This document shows positions 1-8,368 of a stretch of 64,000 nt of DNA, piece by piece. The notes below the pieces were generated by a model, which saw only the letters and a list, made by a program, of their open reading frames with translations, did not search any database and had not been told where the DNA came from. Both the position numbers and the translations under genes were made by a program. Numbering within the stretch: position 1 is the stretch's first letter; every line of letters begins with the position of its first letter. The stretch is from contig NZ_JAATJA010000001.1 in assembly GCF_011927665.1 (NCBI RefSeq), forward strand, positions 1,655,019 through 1,719,018, in the 5' to 3' direction. This DNA comes from Desulfobaculum xiamenense (GTDB lineage: Bacteria > Desulfobacterota > Desulfovibrionia > Desulfovibrionales > Desulfovibrionaceae).

Positions 1-897
1 CCGGGGACCCACTTCGGCGAGGCCGTGCGCTTCTTTTTCTACGACACGCCGAAGGTGCTCATGCTGCTCACGCTGGTCGTCTTCGCGGTAGGCATCGTGC
101 GCAGCTTCTTCACTCCGGCGCTCACGCGCAGGCTTCTCTCCGGGCGCGGTGAATTCATCGGCAACATCCTCGCGGCCTGTCTCGGCATCGTCACGCCGTT
201 CTGCTCGTGCTCGGCCGTTCCGCTGTTCATCGGCTTCGTCACGGCAGGCATTCCGCTCGGCGTCACGCTGTCGTTCCTCATCTCCGCGCCCATGGTCAAC
301 GAGATCGCCGTGGTCATGCTCTATGGCCTATTCGGCTGGCGCGTGGCCGCGCTCTATCTCGTAACGGGACTTGCCGTGGCCATTGTGGCGGGCTGGGTGA
401 TCGGCAGGCTCGGCATGGAGAACCACATCGAGGACTGGGTGCGGCTGGCGACGACCGAGAATGGCGCACAGAAGGCTCTGGGCAGGCAGGACCGCATGGA
501 CAAGGGGCTGGAGGCCGTGCGCGACATCGTCTCCCGCGTGTGGCCCTACGTTCTCGCGGGCATCGCCGTCGGCGCGGGCATCCATGGCTACGTGCCGGAA
601 GGATTCATGGCTTCGTTCATGGGCAAGAGCGCGTGGTGGTCCGTCCCCGCCGCCGTGGCCCTCGGCATCCCCCTCTACACCAACGCCGCGGGCATCATCC
701 CCATCGCCTCGGCGCTGTTCGCCAAGGGCGCGGCACTCGGCACGGTGCTCGCGTTCATGATGAGCGTCATCGCCCTGTCCCTGCCGGAAATCGTCATCCT
801 GCGCAGGGTGCTCAAGCCCCGCCTCATCGGCGTCTTCGTGGGCGTCGTGGGCTGCGGCATTCTGCTGGTGGGCTATCTCTTCAACATGGTGCTCTAG
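1..897 (+). CDS. DUF318/ArsP-like membrane permease, 5'-truncated by the window edge
   Basis: The reading frame is open to base 1, so the true start lies outside the window; a GTG at 25 would cut into conserved sequence. The protein is very hydrophobic with about eight membrane segments. The Cys motif TPFCSCSAVPLF follows the second segment, and the second half repeats the pattern with LGIPLYTNAAGIIPIASAL. This two-half arrangement is typical of the DUF318 permease family, which includes YraQ and the organoarsenical exporter ArsP. The substrate cannot be told from sequence, and no arsR or ars neighbour is visible. A strong hairpin follows the stop. Family assignment is firm; transport of arsenicals is only one possibility. 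Confidence 0.85.
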   Translation, partial: PGTHFGEAVRFFFYDTPKVLMLLTLVVFAVGIVRSFFTPALTRRLLSGRGEFIGNILAACLGIVTPFCSCSAVPLFIGFVTAGIPLGVTLSFLISAPMVNEIAVVMLYGLFGWRVAALYLVTGLAVAIVAGWVIGRLGMENHIEDWVRLATTENGAQKALGRQDRMDKGLEAVRDIVSRVWPYVLAGIAVGAGIHGYVPEGFMASFMGKSAWWSVPAAVALGIPLYTNAAGIIPIASALFAKGAALGTVLAFMMSVIALSLPEIVILRRVLKPRLIGVFVGVVGCGILLVGYLFNMVL

Positions 898-922
898 CTC
901 CATCGCTCCCTCACGACAACGA

Positions 923-962
923 AACGGCCCGCCGCTCTCCAAAGGGAGAACGGCGGGCCGTT
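923..962. terminator. Bidirectional rho-independent terminator
   Basis: A 12-bp stem (AACGGCCCGCCG pairing with CGGCGGGCCGTT) is extended inward by TCTCC/GGAGA. It lies between the stop codons of two convergent genes, so it can serve both. Confidence 0.8.
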
Positions 963-994
963 CGCGTCATGAAAGTCCGACGAAACGCGACGGG

Positions 995-2107
995 TCACAC
1001 GTCCTTGATGGTCTGCGACACCTCCGACGCCGGACGCCGCACGGCGACGCCGCGCCACGGCGTGCCGAGCAGTTCCTGATGAAACTTGAGCGCCTCCGGA
1101 AAATCGCTGTTGCACTGCAACGCATCGATAAGCTCCGTCGTGGCCTTCTCCCGGTCGCCCATGTAGTGGAAGGCTTTGGCGAGGTTGTAGTGGACGTTCT
1201 CGTCGTCCGGCGTCAATTCGAGCGCCCGCTTGTAGGCATGCACCGCACCGGGATAGTCACCGTTGCGCCGCAGCCGCACGCCCAGTGTGTTGTACGGATT
1301 GGGGGCGCGCACGTCGTGCTTGAGAATCTCGATGAAGAGGGTCTTGGCCTCCTCCATCCTGTCGAACTGCGCATGGACCTCAGCGGCCTTCTGCATGTAG
1401 TTCTTGTACTTCTCGGAATCGCCCTTGCCCATGTAGGCCTGCGCGAGACCATGATAGGCCTCGGCGAAGAGGTCATTGATCTTGAGGGCCTTGTTGAAGG
1501 AGACGATGGCCTTGCCGAACTTCTGCCGAAAAAGATAGTCGCAGCCCATGTCGTAGTACTTCTGGGCCTCGTCCTGCAGGGTAAGTATTTCCTCGAATTC
1601 CTCGATGGCGTCGTCGAAGTCGCCCTGCGCCACCATATCCTGCGCGGCCTTGAGCTGCTCCACCTCGATCTCGCTGAAGCGTTGAAGCTGCTGGGCCATG
1701 ACGATGTGTCGCTGGAACGTCTCGAAGGAATAGGGCCGCAGCACATAGCCCGTACAGCCCGAGGAAATGGCGTCGAGCACGGCGTTCTTGGCGTTCTCCG
1801 TGGTGACCATCATCACCGGGGTGGTCCGGAAGCGTGGGATCTGGCGCAGGATGCGAATGAAGTGCGTGCCGTCCATGTCCGCCAGGCGGGTGTCGCAGAT
1901 AACGATGTCCACGTCCTCGCCGCCGAGCACGGCAAGCGCCTCCTCACCGGACGAAAAGGTAAGCACGCGCCCAGGGCGGAACTTCTGCATGGTCAGCTTG
2001 TCCCGGCGCAGATGGTCCTCCATCCCCGAGACTATGGCCACCTGTTTGAAGCTTATGCCCACATTCGTGCCCCACAGACGTCTGCTTGAAAATGGTTGAT
2101 ATGTCAT
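995..2107 (-). CDS. Response regulator: receiver domain fused to TPR repeats
   Basis: This 370-residue protein has a receiver domain at about residues 22-140, with the phosphoacceptor Asp in VICDTRLADMDG and a Thr in MVTTEN. The conserved lysine near the end is replaced by Arg (VLRPYS). The rest (about 175-350) is TPR-like helical repeats, for example YYDMGCDYLFRQKFGKAIVS and NPYNTLGVRLRRNGDYPGA. There is no DNA-binding or enzymatic output domain, so it probably acts through protein contacts. The start at 2107 leaves about 20 residues before the receiver fold; a downstream GTG is possible. A related receiver-TPR protein with an added PilZ domain is encoded at 41979-43334. The partner kinase is not in the window. 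Confidence 0.85.
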   Translation of the reverse strand: MTYQPFSSRRLWGTNVGISFKQVAIVSGMEDHLRRDKLTMQKFRPGRVLTFSSGEEALAVLGGEDVDIVICDTRLADMDGTHFIRILRQIPRFRTTPVMMVTTENAKNAVLDAISSGCTGYVLRPYSFETFQRHIVMAQQLQRFSEIEVEQLKAAQDMVAQGDFDDAIEEFEEILTLQDEAQKYYDMGCDYLFRQKFGKAIVSFNKALKINDLFAEAYHGLAQAYMGKGDSEKYKNYMQKAAEVHAQFDRMEEAKTLFIEILKHDVRAPNPYNTLGVRLRRNGDYPGAVHAYKRALELTPDDENVHYNLAKAFHYMGDREKATTELIDALQCNSDFPEALKFHQELLGTPWRGVAVRRPASEVSQTIKDV

Positions 2108-2520
2108 TTGTAGGTTTCCGCATGCGATTTTGCAAGGGATTAACCCAAGATGTGCCGGTTGATCCAGACTTTTCCCCGCCCCCGGGGGGCAACCGCCCAG
2201 CGCGGGTTCACGTCAAATTTCCAACGTCATCCATGGGATGCGACACGCACGAATCACCCCCATCCGCCCGCACAGCGGGGCACGGCGGTCCATCCCGATA
2301 ATTTCGCAGCGAGTGGTTCGCGTCTTGCATCGCTTGGCGCACCACGCACAGGGGCACAAGCCGACGCGCCGCGACAAGCCGCGCGAACCAACGGACAATC
2401 CCTTGCGCTACCGCCGCTTATCAGGCATTGCGCATGGCGGCGGCGTACCGTAGTGTATGGGCACGACATTTTCCGAGGCGGCGTTTTCTGCCGCCCGTTG
2501 AACAGGCAAGAGGCGGAAAA
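2108..2520. other. Intergenic region between the response regulator and fliM (413 bp)
   Basis: I see no convincing gene here. It is the shared upstream region of two divergent genes and should hold both promoters. It contains a sigma-54-like element (2314-2329) and a small GGCGGC/GCCGCC hairpin (2477-2495) just before the fliM ribosome-binding site. The remainder is unremarkable. Confidence 0.6.
2314..2329 (+). promoter_or_regulatory. Candidate sigma-54 promoter upstream of fliM
   Basis: TGGTTCG-N4-TTGCA keeps the invariant GG and GC ten bases apart and matches the -12 box TTGCW; the -24 box differs from TGGCACG at two positions. It lies about 190 bp before the fliM start, which is long. Sigma-54 control of flagellar genes is well known in other bacteria, but this site is only a motif match. 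Confidence 0.35.
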
Positions 2521-3501
2521 ATGAGCAAGATTCTCGATCAGGACGAAGTCGACGCGCTACTTCGAGGCCTTTCCGGAGGCGAAATCGAAGCGGAGGCGGA
2601 AATACCGGAGGACGACTCCGGTGTCGTATCGTTCGACCTCGCGAACCAGGACCGCATCATCCGCGGCCGCATGCCGGTTCTCGAAATCGTCAACGACCGC
2701 TTCGCGCGGCTGTGCACCAATGCGCTGGCCAACGCCATGCGCAAGCGCGTGGACCTGAACCCCATCTCCATCGACATGTCGAAGTTCGGCGACTTCATGC
2801 GCTCGCTGCCGGTGCCCACGTCCATCAACATCTTCAAGATGGACCCCCTGCGCGGCAACGCCCTGCTGGTCGTGGACTCGCGGCTGGTCTTCGCGCTGGT
2901 GGAAAATTTCTTCGGCGGCGCGGGCAGCCAGCCCAAGGTCGAGGGCCGCGACTTCACGCCCATCGAACAGGCCATCGTGGACCGCGTGGTCAAGATCGCC
3001 CTCTCGAACATGGAGGACGCGTGGCGTCCCGTGCACGAGGTGCACATCGAGCTGACGCGCTCGGAGATCAACCCGCAGTTCGCGGCCATCGTTCCGCCGT
3101 CCGACGTGGTCATCGTGGTCACCTTCGAGGTGGAACTGGAAAACGCCATCGGTTCGATGATCGCCTGCCTGCCCTACGCCACCCTCGAACCCATCCGCTC
3201 CAAGCTGCACGCGTCCTTCCAGTCGGAACGCCTTGAGGTGGACCACGCGTGGATCGCGCGTTTCAAAGAGCGCCTGCTCGAAACGCCGGTGGAACTGGTC
3301 ATCGAACTGGGCCGCAGCAAAATCACCGGCCGCCAGCTCCTCAACCTCGACATCGGCGACATTCTGCTCCTCGACACGGACACAGAGGAACTGCTCACCG
3401 CCGAGGTGCAGGGCGTGAAAAAATTCTTCGGCCTGCCCGGAACGGTCAAGGGCAGCAAGGCCTTTCAGGTCGTGCGCGAGGAAGAGCCGCGCTACGCCTA
3501 A
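2521..3501 (+). CDS. fliM: Flagellar motor switch protein FliM
   Basis: The product is 326 residues, normal for FliM. It is a C-ring component that binds CheY-P and passes the signal to FliG to reverse rotation. The N-terminal CheY-binding peptide is recognisable (LDQDEVDALL). The CheC-like middle domain covers about residues 45-230 and the SpoA/FliN-like C-terminal domain about 245-320 (ITGRQLLNLDIGDILLLDTD). The ATG at 2521 is chosen because GAGGCGG lies just upstream; a longer frame upstream adds only non-homologous residues. The gene appears monocistronic, with a terminator following and no fliN or chemotaxis gene adjacent. motA and motB are encoded 2 kb away on the other strand. Confidence 0.97.
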   Translation: MSKILDQDEVDALLRGLSGGEIEAEAEIPEDDSGVVSFDLANQDRIIRGRMPVLEIVNDRFARLCTNALANAMRKRVDLNPISIDMSKFGDFMRSLPVPTSINIFKMDPLRGNALLVVDSRLVFALVENFFGGAGSQPKVEGRDFTPIEQAIVDRVVKIALSNMEDAWRPVHEVHIELTRSEINPQFAAIVPPSDVVIVVTFEVELENAIGSMIACLPYATLEPIRSKLHASFQSERLEVDHAWIARFKERLLETPVELVIELGRSKITGRQLLNLDIGDILLLDTDTEELLTAEVQGVKKFFGLPGTVKGSKAFQVVREEEPRYA

Positions 3502-3528
3502 CCAGACCGTCAGCCCCCATCCACGACA

Positions 3529-3558
3529 AAAAATCCCGCCCCCGGCGGGATTTTCTTT
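3529..3558 (+). terminator. Rho-independent terminator after fliM
   Basis: The stem AATCCCGCC/GGCGGGATT with a CCC loop is followed by a T-rich run (TTTTCTTTTG). It starts about 30 bp after the fliM stop. Confidence 0.85.
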
Positions 3559-3793
3559 TGCGGCACACCATACACCAGAAGACGCGCCATCAGGCCGTCC
3601 CCATCCCCTCCATCCGCATATTTCGAGGCCTGCCCGACACGAACAGCGATTTCGCACGCACACGCCACGCAATCTCACGCAAGCTCTTGGCTCCAAAGAC
3701 ATTTTCAACTAGGGTCATGCGTGACTCATTTCCGGCCCGGCGCTGCTCCGCACACGGCGCGCACGGCTCAACACCAGTGAAGAGGAATCCGGC

Positions 3794-5521
3794 ATGCGCA
3801 CGCCCCGCATTGTGACGTTGGCCCTGCTCATCGCGACCATCCTCCCGGCGGTTCCGGCCGCAGGGGGCGATTCGGACCACGTGGATTGGAAGGCCGTCGC
3901 GCGAGAACGCAAGGCCTCCCCGGATATCGACTGGGACAAACTCCTCTCGCGCGAGCGGACCGCGACCGACCGGGTGGACTGGAAGAGCCTCATGAAATCG
4001 CCCGGCCCCGGCGCAAACACGCCAACCGCGAAAACGACGGGGCAGATTCCCATCGCCGCGACACCCAAGGCACCGGCCATCGCGCCGCCTGCCGCCGTCG
4101 CCCCGGTCCCCGGCCCAACGGCTCCGAAGGCACCGACCCCGCCAGCCGACATGGACAAGCGCTACCGCATCCGCAGCGACGGCGGCAAACACACGACGCC
4201 ACAGGCCACACCCCCCGTCGCCGCAACGCCTGCTCCCGAAATGTCACAGCAGCACCGGTCCGTCACGACGCCCGCCACGGATGCTGGCATGCTGACCGAT
4301 ACGCCAAGCGCGCCACAGCCCAACACGCTCCAGCCCGTCGCGCCACAGACCGTCGCGCCCTCCACAGTCAAACCCCAAGCCGTCGCACCCAGCGCGGGAC
4401 AACCATGCACGCCTGCGGCGCAGACACACGCGCCCACGCCCAAAGCCGCCCCCGCGCCGTCCCTCAGTACGGCTCCGACGCCTACCGCAACTCCGGAACC
4501 CGCTCCCCCTGCGGGCGAGCAAGTTCCCCGCAGTGTCACGCCAACGCCAACGCCTAGTTCCGCCCATCCCGCCGCAATCGCGGACGCGCAGGCCGAGGCA
4601 CCGGCCCCAGCTCCAATGGCGACAGTGACAGCGACAGCGACACCGGCACCGACAGCGGCAGATTCCGACACCACCGCAGCAGCCGAGGAACACGCGTCCG
4701 TCGAGCCGCCCCTCGAAGTCGTAACCCTCGCTCCGTCAAAGTCCCCGGTACAGCCGCCGGCGCAGGCAGCCGCTCCGGAAACCGATTTCCATCCATATTC
4801 CCCGGCCTGCTCCCCCAGCGACACGCGCATCGCGCCTCCGGCTCCGCCCGTGGCCCTCGTGGCGGCGGTCAGCCCGACGCGCACGCCGAAAACCGCCCGC
4901 CCCGCCCCACAGCCCATACGACTCTTCGACGACGCGGCCATAGACCGCCTCGTCCTCCTCGCCCTGCACGACAAGGACGACCAGATGGCGCAGGACGGCA
5001 CACCGGCGCGCAGCATGATCCTCACCAAGTGGACCGGCGACGCGCGGGTGCGCATCCTCGGAGCGCGCGACGACCGGGAGCGCGCCATGGTGGCCGACGC
5101 CGTAGAGCGCATCAACGCCGTGCTCAAGGAGACGGTGAGCATCTCCCTGCGTGTCACGGAGTTCGAGCCAAACATCTCGGTCTTCCTGCTCGACGGCGGC
5201 GACGGACTCGACGGCTACACCCGCAACACCTATGCACCGGACCAGAGCATCGAATCGGCCAACGTGGTGCTCTACCGCGACGCCGCCACCCCGCGCACCA
5301 TCCTGCGGGAGACGCTTCGCGCCCTCGGCGTCACGGGCTGCGTGCCCGGCGCTGGAGACAGCGTCTTCTCCACGGCCTGCACCTCCGTGCAGAAGCGGTC
5401 CTGCGAACTTCCTGATGCCGACGCCAACGCTCTGCGCCTCATGTACCATCCGTCGCTCAAGCCAGGCATGGACGCCGCGCAACTGCGGGCCGCAGCCGCA
5501 CGGCTCGTCGCCGAGCGCTGA
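3794..5521 (+). CDS. Secreted or periplasmic Pro/Ala-rich protein with a conserved C-terminal domain
   Basis: The 575-residue product begins with a signal peptide (hydrophobic residues about 7-22, cleavage near PAAGG). Three imperfect units follow at about 30-75 (VDWKAVARER, IDWDKLLSRE, VDWKSLMKS). A long low-complexity Pro/Ala/Thr linker runs to about residue 370. The last 200 residues form a compact domain containing KWTGDARVRILG and SISLRVTEFEPNISVFLLDG, ending with three closely spaced cysteines. The region resembles DUF2927-type domains, which I hold only tentatively. The linker suggests a protein that spans the periplasm or sits in the envelope. GAGGAA precedes the ATG at 3794. It is flanked by terminators, so probably a single-gene unit. 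Function unknown. Confidence 0.75.
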   Translation: MRTPRIVTLALLIATILPAVPAAGGDSDHVDWKAVARERKASPDIDWDKLLSRERTATDRVDWKSLMKSPGPGANTPTAKTTGQIPIAATPKAPAIAPPAAVAPVPGPTAPKAPTPPADMDKRYRIRSDGGKHTTPQATPPVAATPAPEMSQQHRSVTTPATDAGMLTDTPSAPQPNTLQPVAPQTVAPSTVKPQAVAPSAGQPCTPAAQTHAPTPKAAPAPSLSTAPTPTATPEPAPPAGEQVPRSVTPTPTPSSAHPAAIADAQAEAPAPAPMATVTATATPAPTAADSDTTAAAEEHASVEPPLEVVTLAPSKSPVQPPAQAAAPETDFHPYSPACSPSDTRIAPPAPPVALVAAVSPTRTPKTARPAPQPIRLFDDAAIDRLVLLALHDKDDQMAQDGTPARSMILTKWTGDARVRILGARDDRERAMVADAVERINAVLKETVSISLRVTEFEPNISVFLLDGGDGLDGYTRNTYAPDQSIESANVVLYRDAATPRTILRETLRALGVTGCVPGAGDSVFSTACTSVQKRSCELPDADANALRLMYHPSLKPGMDAAQLRAAAARLVAER

Positions 5522-5548
5522 CCGCCCCGCCACGCCGCATTTTGCACA

Positions 5549-5580
5549 CAAAAAAGGCCGGACAATGTCCGGCCTTTTTC
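5549..5580. terminator. Bidirectional terminator between convergent genes
   Basis: A near-perfect stem AAAAAGGCCGGACA/TGTCCGGCCTTTTT provides a U-tract on both strands. It serves the secreted protein gene and the motB operon. Confidence 0.9.
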
Positions 5581-5617
5581 ATGCGGTTCGCATCGCTTTA
5601 GAAAACGCGCCTGCGGA

Positions 5618-6313
5618 TCAGGGCTCCACAAGCAGCACGATGCGCCTGTTACGCGCCTGATTTTCGGGAATGGGATTGCCGAAGGCGTCGCGGTTGGCGA
5701 ACTTGGGCCGCGTGTCAGCCAGTCCCTTCACCTGTATCTGCTCCGGCGGAAAGCCCTTGTCGATGAGGTGGCGCGCCACGGCCGATGCACGCGCGGCGGA
5801 AAGCTCCCAGTTGGAAGGAAAAATTTCGGACTGGATGGGAATGTCGTCCGTGTGGCCCTCCACGGTCAGCCGATAGGGCACACCCTGCAGGGCGGGAAGA
5901 ATGTGATCGAGGGTGGCCAGCGCACGCGGGGTCAACTCCGCGCTGCCGAGGTCGAAAAACACCGCGCCATGCAGATTCACGGCCACGGCGTCGGGACGCT
6001 TCTCGATATCCACAGCGTCGCGCTCATGCCCGATGCGCTGGGCAAGGTCCTTCTCGATCTGGGCGAGGGTGCGGATGCGGATGCGCACGGACTCCGGCAC
6101 GTCCTCGGCCTTGGTGGCGTTGGCGGGCTTGCGGACGTTCATGGCGTCGCCAAGGGATTCGGCAACCTGCGAATACTGGCGCGAGTCCACCTCGCTCACC
6201 GCCACGACGAGGATGAAGAAGCACAGGATGAGGGTCATCATGTCCGCGAAGGACAATTCCCAGCTCCCGGCATCGCGCTCGTTGGCGGCGCGGCGCTCGG
6301 AGAAGCGAATCAT
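5618..6313 (-). CDS. motB: Flagellar motor stator protein MotB
   Basis: The product has 231 residues. After a short cytoplasmic N-terminus comes a single membrane helix (about 20-42) carrying the proton-channel Asp24 in ELSFADMMTLILC. An OmpA-like peptidoglycan-binding domain covers about 105-230 (VEGHTDDIPI, NRRIVLLVEP). With MotA it forms the stator that drives the flagellum. The ATG overlaps the motA stop by four bases (ATGA), indicating translational coupling. It is the last gene of the apparent four-gene operon that starts at 10834. Slightly shorter than E. coli MotB, as is common in this lineage. Confidence 0.95.
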   Translation of the reverse strand: MIRFSERRAANERDAGSWELSFADMMTLILCFFILVVAVSEVDSRQYSQVAESLGDAMNVRKPANATKAEDVPESVRIRIRTLAQIEKDLAQRIGHERDAVDIEKRPDAVAVNLHGAVFFDLGSAELTPRALATLDHILPALQGVPYRLTVEGHTDDIPIQSEIFPSNWELSAARASAVARHLIDKGFPPEQIQVKGLADTRPKFANRDAFGNPIPENQARNRRIVLLVEP

Positions 6314-7125
6314 GCCCGACCGCCCGATGCCGGACGCGCGGGCGCAGCCTTGCGCGAAACGCTGATGGACCCCCAGCGCCGGGGCGGCAGGTAGGCCTTG
6401 AGCTTGTCGAGCACGATGAGCGCGGGCGTGCGGTCCTTGATGAACAGCATGCCGTCGCGGATGACGGACATGAGAATGGCCCGCTCCTCGATGCGCTTCT
6501 CCACCTTCACGGCGATGGGCAGAAAGACCATGTTCGCGAGCAGAATGCCATAGAGGGTGGTGGTCAGCGCGGTGGCCATGGCCGGGCCAATCTCGCGCAG
6601 GTTCGAGCCCATGGCCTGCATCATGCCGATGAGGCCGATGAGCGTGCCGATGATACCGAAGGCCGGGGCCAGCCGGGCCATGGTGCGATAGATGCCCGCG
6701 GCGGACATTTCCTGCTCGTAGGTCTGATGGATGCGGGTATCGAGAATCTCGCGCAGTTCCTCGCGCGGGTAGCCATCCACAAGCATCTGCACGGCGTCCT
6801 TCATGAACTCGTTTTCGATGCCGGGGAGCTTCTTCTCAAGGCGCATGGTCCCCCCGCGCGAGGCGGCATCGGCGAGGTTGTGCAGCGCGCCGATGTACTC
6901 GCCGATGGGCAATTCCTCGCGCCCGAGGGCGATGAGAAAGATCTGGAACACGCGAGCAACCTCGCGCATGGGATAGCAGATGAAGGTCGCAGCCGCAGTG
7001 CCGCCAAGGACGATGGCGAGGCCGGGACCATTCAGGAAGACCCACGCGCTGGCGGTGGAGAACCATGTGGCGAAGCCGAGAACGGCCATGCCGAAGATGA
7101 TGCCGATCAGCGTTGCGACGTTCAC
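6310..7125 (-). CDS. motA: Flagellar motor stator protein MotA
   Basis: The 271-residue protein has four membrane segments (about 4-20, 32-50, 150-170, 183-205) with a large cytoplasmic loop between the second and third. The family signature region is clear: LAPAFGIIGTLIGLIGMMQ followed by GPAMATALTTTLYGILLANM. MotA forms the pentamer around the MotB dimer and contacts FliG through the cytoplasmic loop. It overlaps both neighbours by four bases: its stop with the motB start, and its start with the end of the cNMP/FliG-like gene. The last 30 residues are basic and look disordered. Confidence 0.96.
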   Translation of the reverse strand: MNVATLIGIIFGMAVLGFATWFSTASAWVFLNGPGLAIVLGGTAAATFICYPMREVARVFQIFLIALGREELPIGEYIGALHNLADAASRGGTMRLEKKLPGIENEFMKDAVQMLVDGYPREELREILDTRIHQTYEQEMSAAGIYRTMARLAPAFGIIGTLIGLIGMMQAMGSNLREIGPAMATALTTTLYGILLANMVFLPIAVKVEKRIEERAILMSVIRDGMLFIKDRTPALIVLDKLKAYLPPRRWGSISVSRKAAPARPASGGRA

Positions 7126-8321
7126 TTGGTGCTCCCCTTGATGTCCCTGATGATCTCCATGAGTTCGTCTTCGGCGTCAGCGGCTTCCATTTCCTCCACC
7201 CCTTCCATGGAGCCGGACTCGTCACGAACGATGGCCGCTATCTTCTTCGACAGGTTGCCAAAAATCTTTCCGCGCGCCTCCTCACCAGCCATCGCGGCCA
7301 AAAGCGCCATCTTGTGATAGCCGATGCGCGAGAAGGCCTCCTGCAGGGTGGTATTGTCCACGTGGACGATGTCGTCCACGGTCTCCAGTTCGTCCACGTT
7401 CACCCGCTTGCGCTTGACGCGCTTGAAGAATTCCTCGCCCATCTCCTTGGCCCACTCGTCCACGGTGGGCTTGTGGAAAAAGAAATAGGTCTCGGGAATC
7501 TCCTTGTAGCCCATCTTGCGGTAGATGATCTCCGGGTCGGCCCCAACGCTCTTCGCAAAATCGTAGACATCCACGAATTCGAGACATTCGGTGAATGGCG
7601 GACGCGCGCCGCCCATTTCCTGACTGAGATTGCGGACCACGGTCATGAACTTGTCCGGCTCGGGAATGGCTACGTAGCGATCCTTGAGAAAATCGGACTG
7701 GCGGCGCATGCGGCCCAGCGCGTCGCGCTTCATGACCGGTTCGCGCACGTCGGTGATTTCCACGATCTTGAGCTTACCCAGCCGTGCCAATATCTCGTCG
7801 ATCTCAAGCTGGGAGACGAGCAGAATGTCCTTGCACTGGCGGGAAAGCTCCGCATAGCTCACGCCATGCCTGCTTCCGTTGGTCCGCTCCGTGGCGCACA
7901 GCGCACGATGCATGAGTTCCAGCACGCCACACACGCTGGTCAGCACGTTGCTGGTCACGCTCTCGGCCAGCCTGCCCTGCATGCCGTGCACCTGCTCCAC
8001 CAGCGAACGCATCAGCCGCTGAATCGGACCGGGGCACTTGAGGAGCATGGTCCGGAACACGTCCTGATCGATGACGATGAGTTCGCACGGTTCCTCGGCC
8101 ACGGCCGAGGCGTTACGCGGGCCAGCAGTAAAGAGGCCCTCCTCGCCGAAGACCTGTCCGGGCAGAATGCGGGCCAGCACGAGACGCTTGTTGTTCTGGG
8201 TACGGAAGACCGTCGCCGTCCCCTTCTTGAGCATGTAGGCGACGGAGCCTTTCTGGCCTTCCTTGAAGATGATCTGCCCCTTGTGGAGCGTCTTGTATTT
8301 CGTGGAGGAATTGAGGTCCAT
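7122..8321 (-). CDS. Cyclic-nucleotide-binding domain protein with a FliG C-terminal-like domain
   Basis: The 399-residue protein starts with a cNMP-binding domain (about 10-130; PGQVFGEEGLF and PRNASAVAEEP correspond to the phosphate-binding cassette region). A helical segment of about 60 residues follows. A middle part (about 195-300) has no family I recognise. Residues about 305-395 resemble the FliG C-terminal domain: ELETVDDIVHVDNTTLQEAF, then EEARGKIFGNLSKKIAAIV and an acidic helix. FliG is the rotor protein that MotA touches, and this gene overlaps motA by four bases. A role in tuning stator or rotor activity in response to a nucleotide is therefore a fair inference. No DNA-binding helix is evident, so it is probably not a Crp-type regulator. 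Confidence 0.8.
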   Translation of the reverse strand: MDLNSSTKYKTLHKGQIIFKEGQKGSVAYMLKKGTATVFRTQNNKRLVLARILPGQVFGEEGLFTAGPRNASAVAEEPCELIVIDQDVFRTMLLKCPGPIQRLMRSLVEQVHGMQGRLAESVTSNVLTSVCGVLELMHRALCATERTNGSRHGVSYAELSRQCKDILLVSQLEIDEILARLGKLKIVEITDVREPVMKRDALGRMRRQSDFLKDRYVAIPEPDKFMTVVRNLSQEMGGARPPFTECLEFVDVYDFAKSVGADPEIIYRKMGYKEIPETYFFFHKPTVDEWAKEMGEEFFKRVKRKRVNVDELETVDDIVHVDNTTLQEAFSRIGYHKMALLAAMAGEEARGKIFGNLSKKIAAIVRDESGSMEGVEEMEAADAEDELMEIIRDIKGSTK

Positions 8322-8368
8322 TCGGCGTCTTTTCCGTGCGCGGGATGCTTGTGGACCGCCACCCGCGC

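Noticed and set aside
4162-5175. Minus-strand frame opposite the Pro/Ala-rich secreted protein
   Set aside because: Low-complexity GC-rich coding DNA leaves the opposite strand open; its Gly/Ala/Val runs mirror the Pro/Ala codons and there is no ribosome-binding site.
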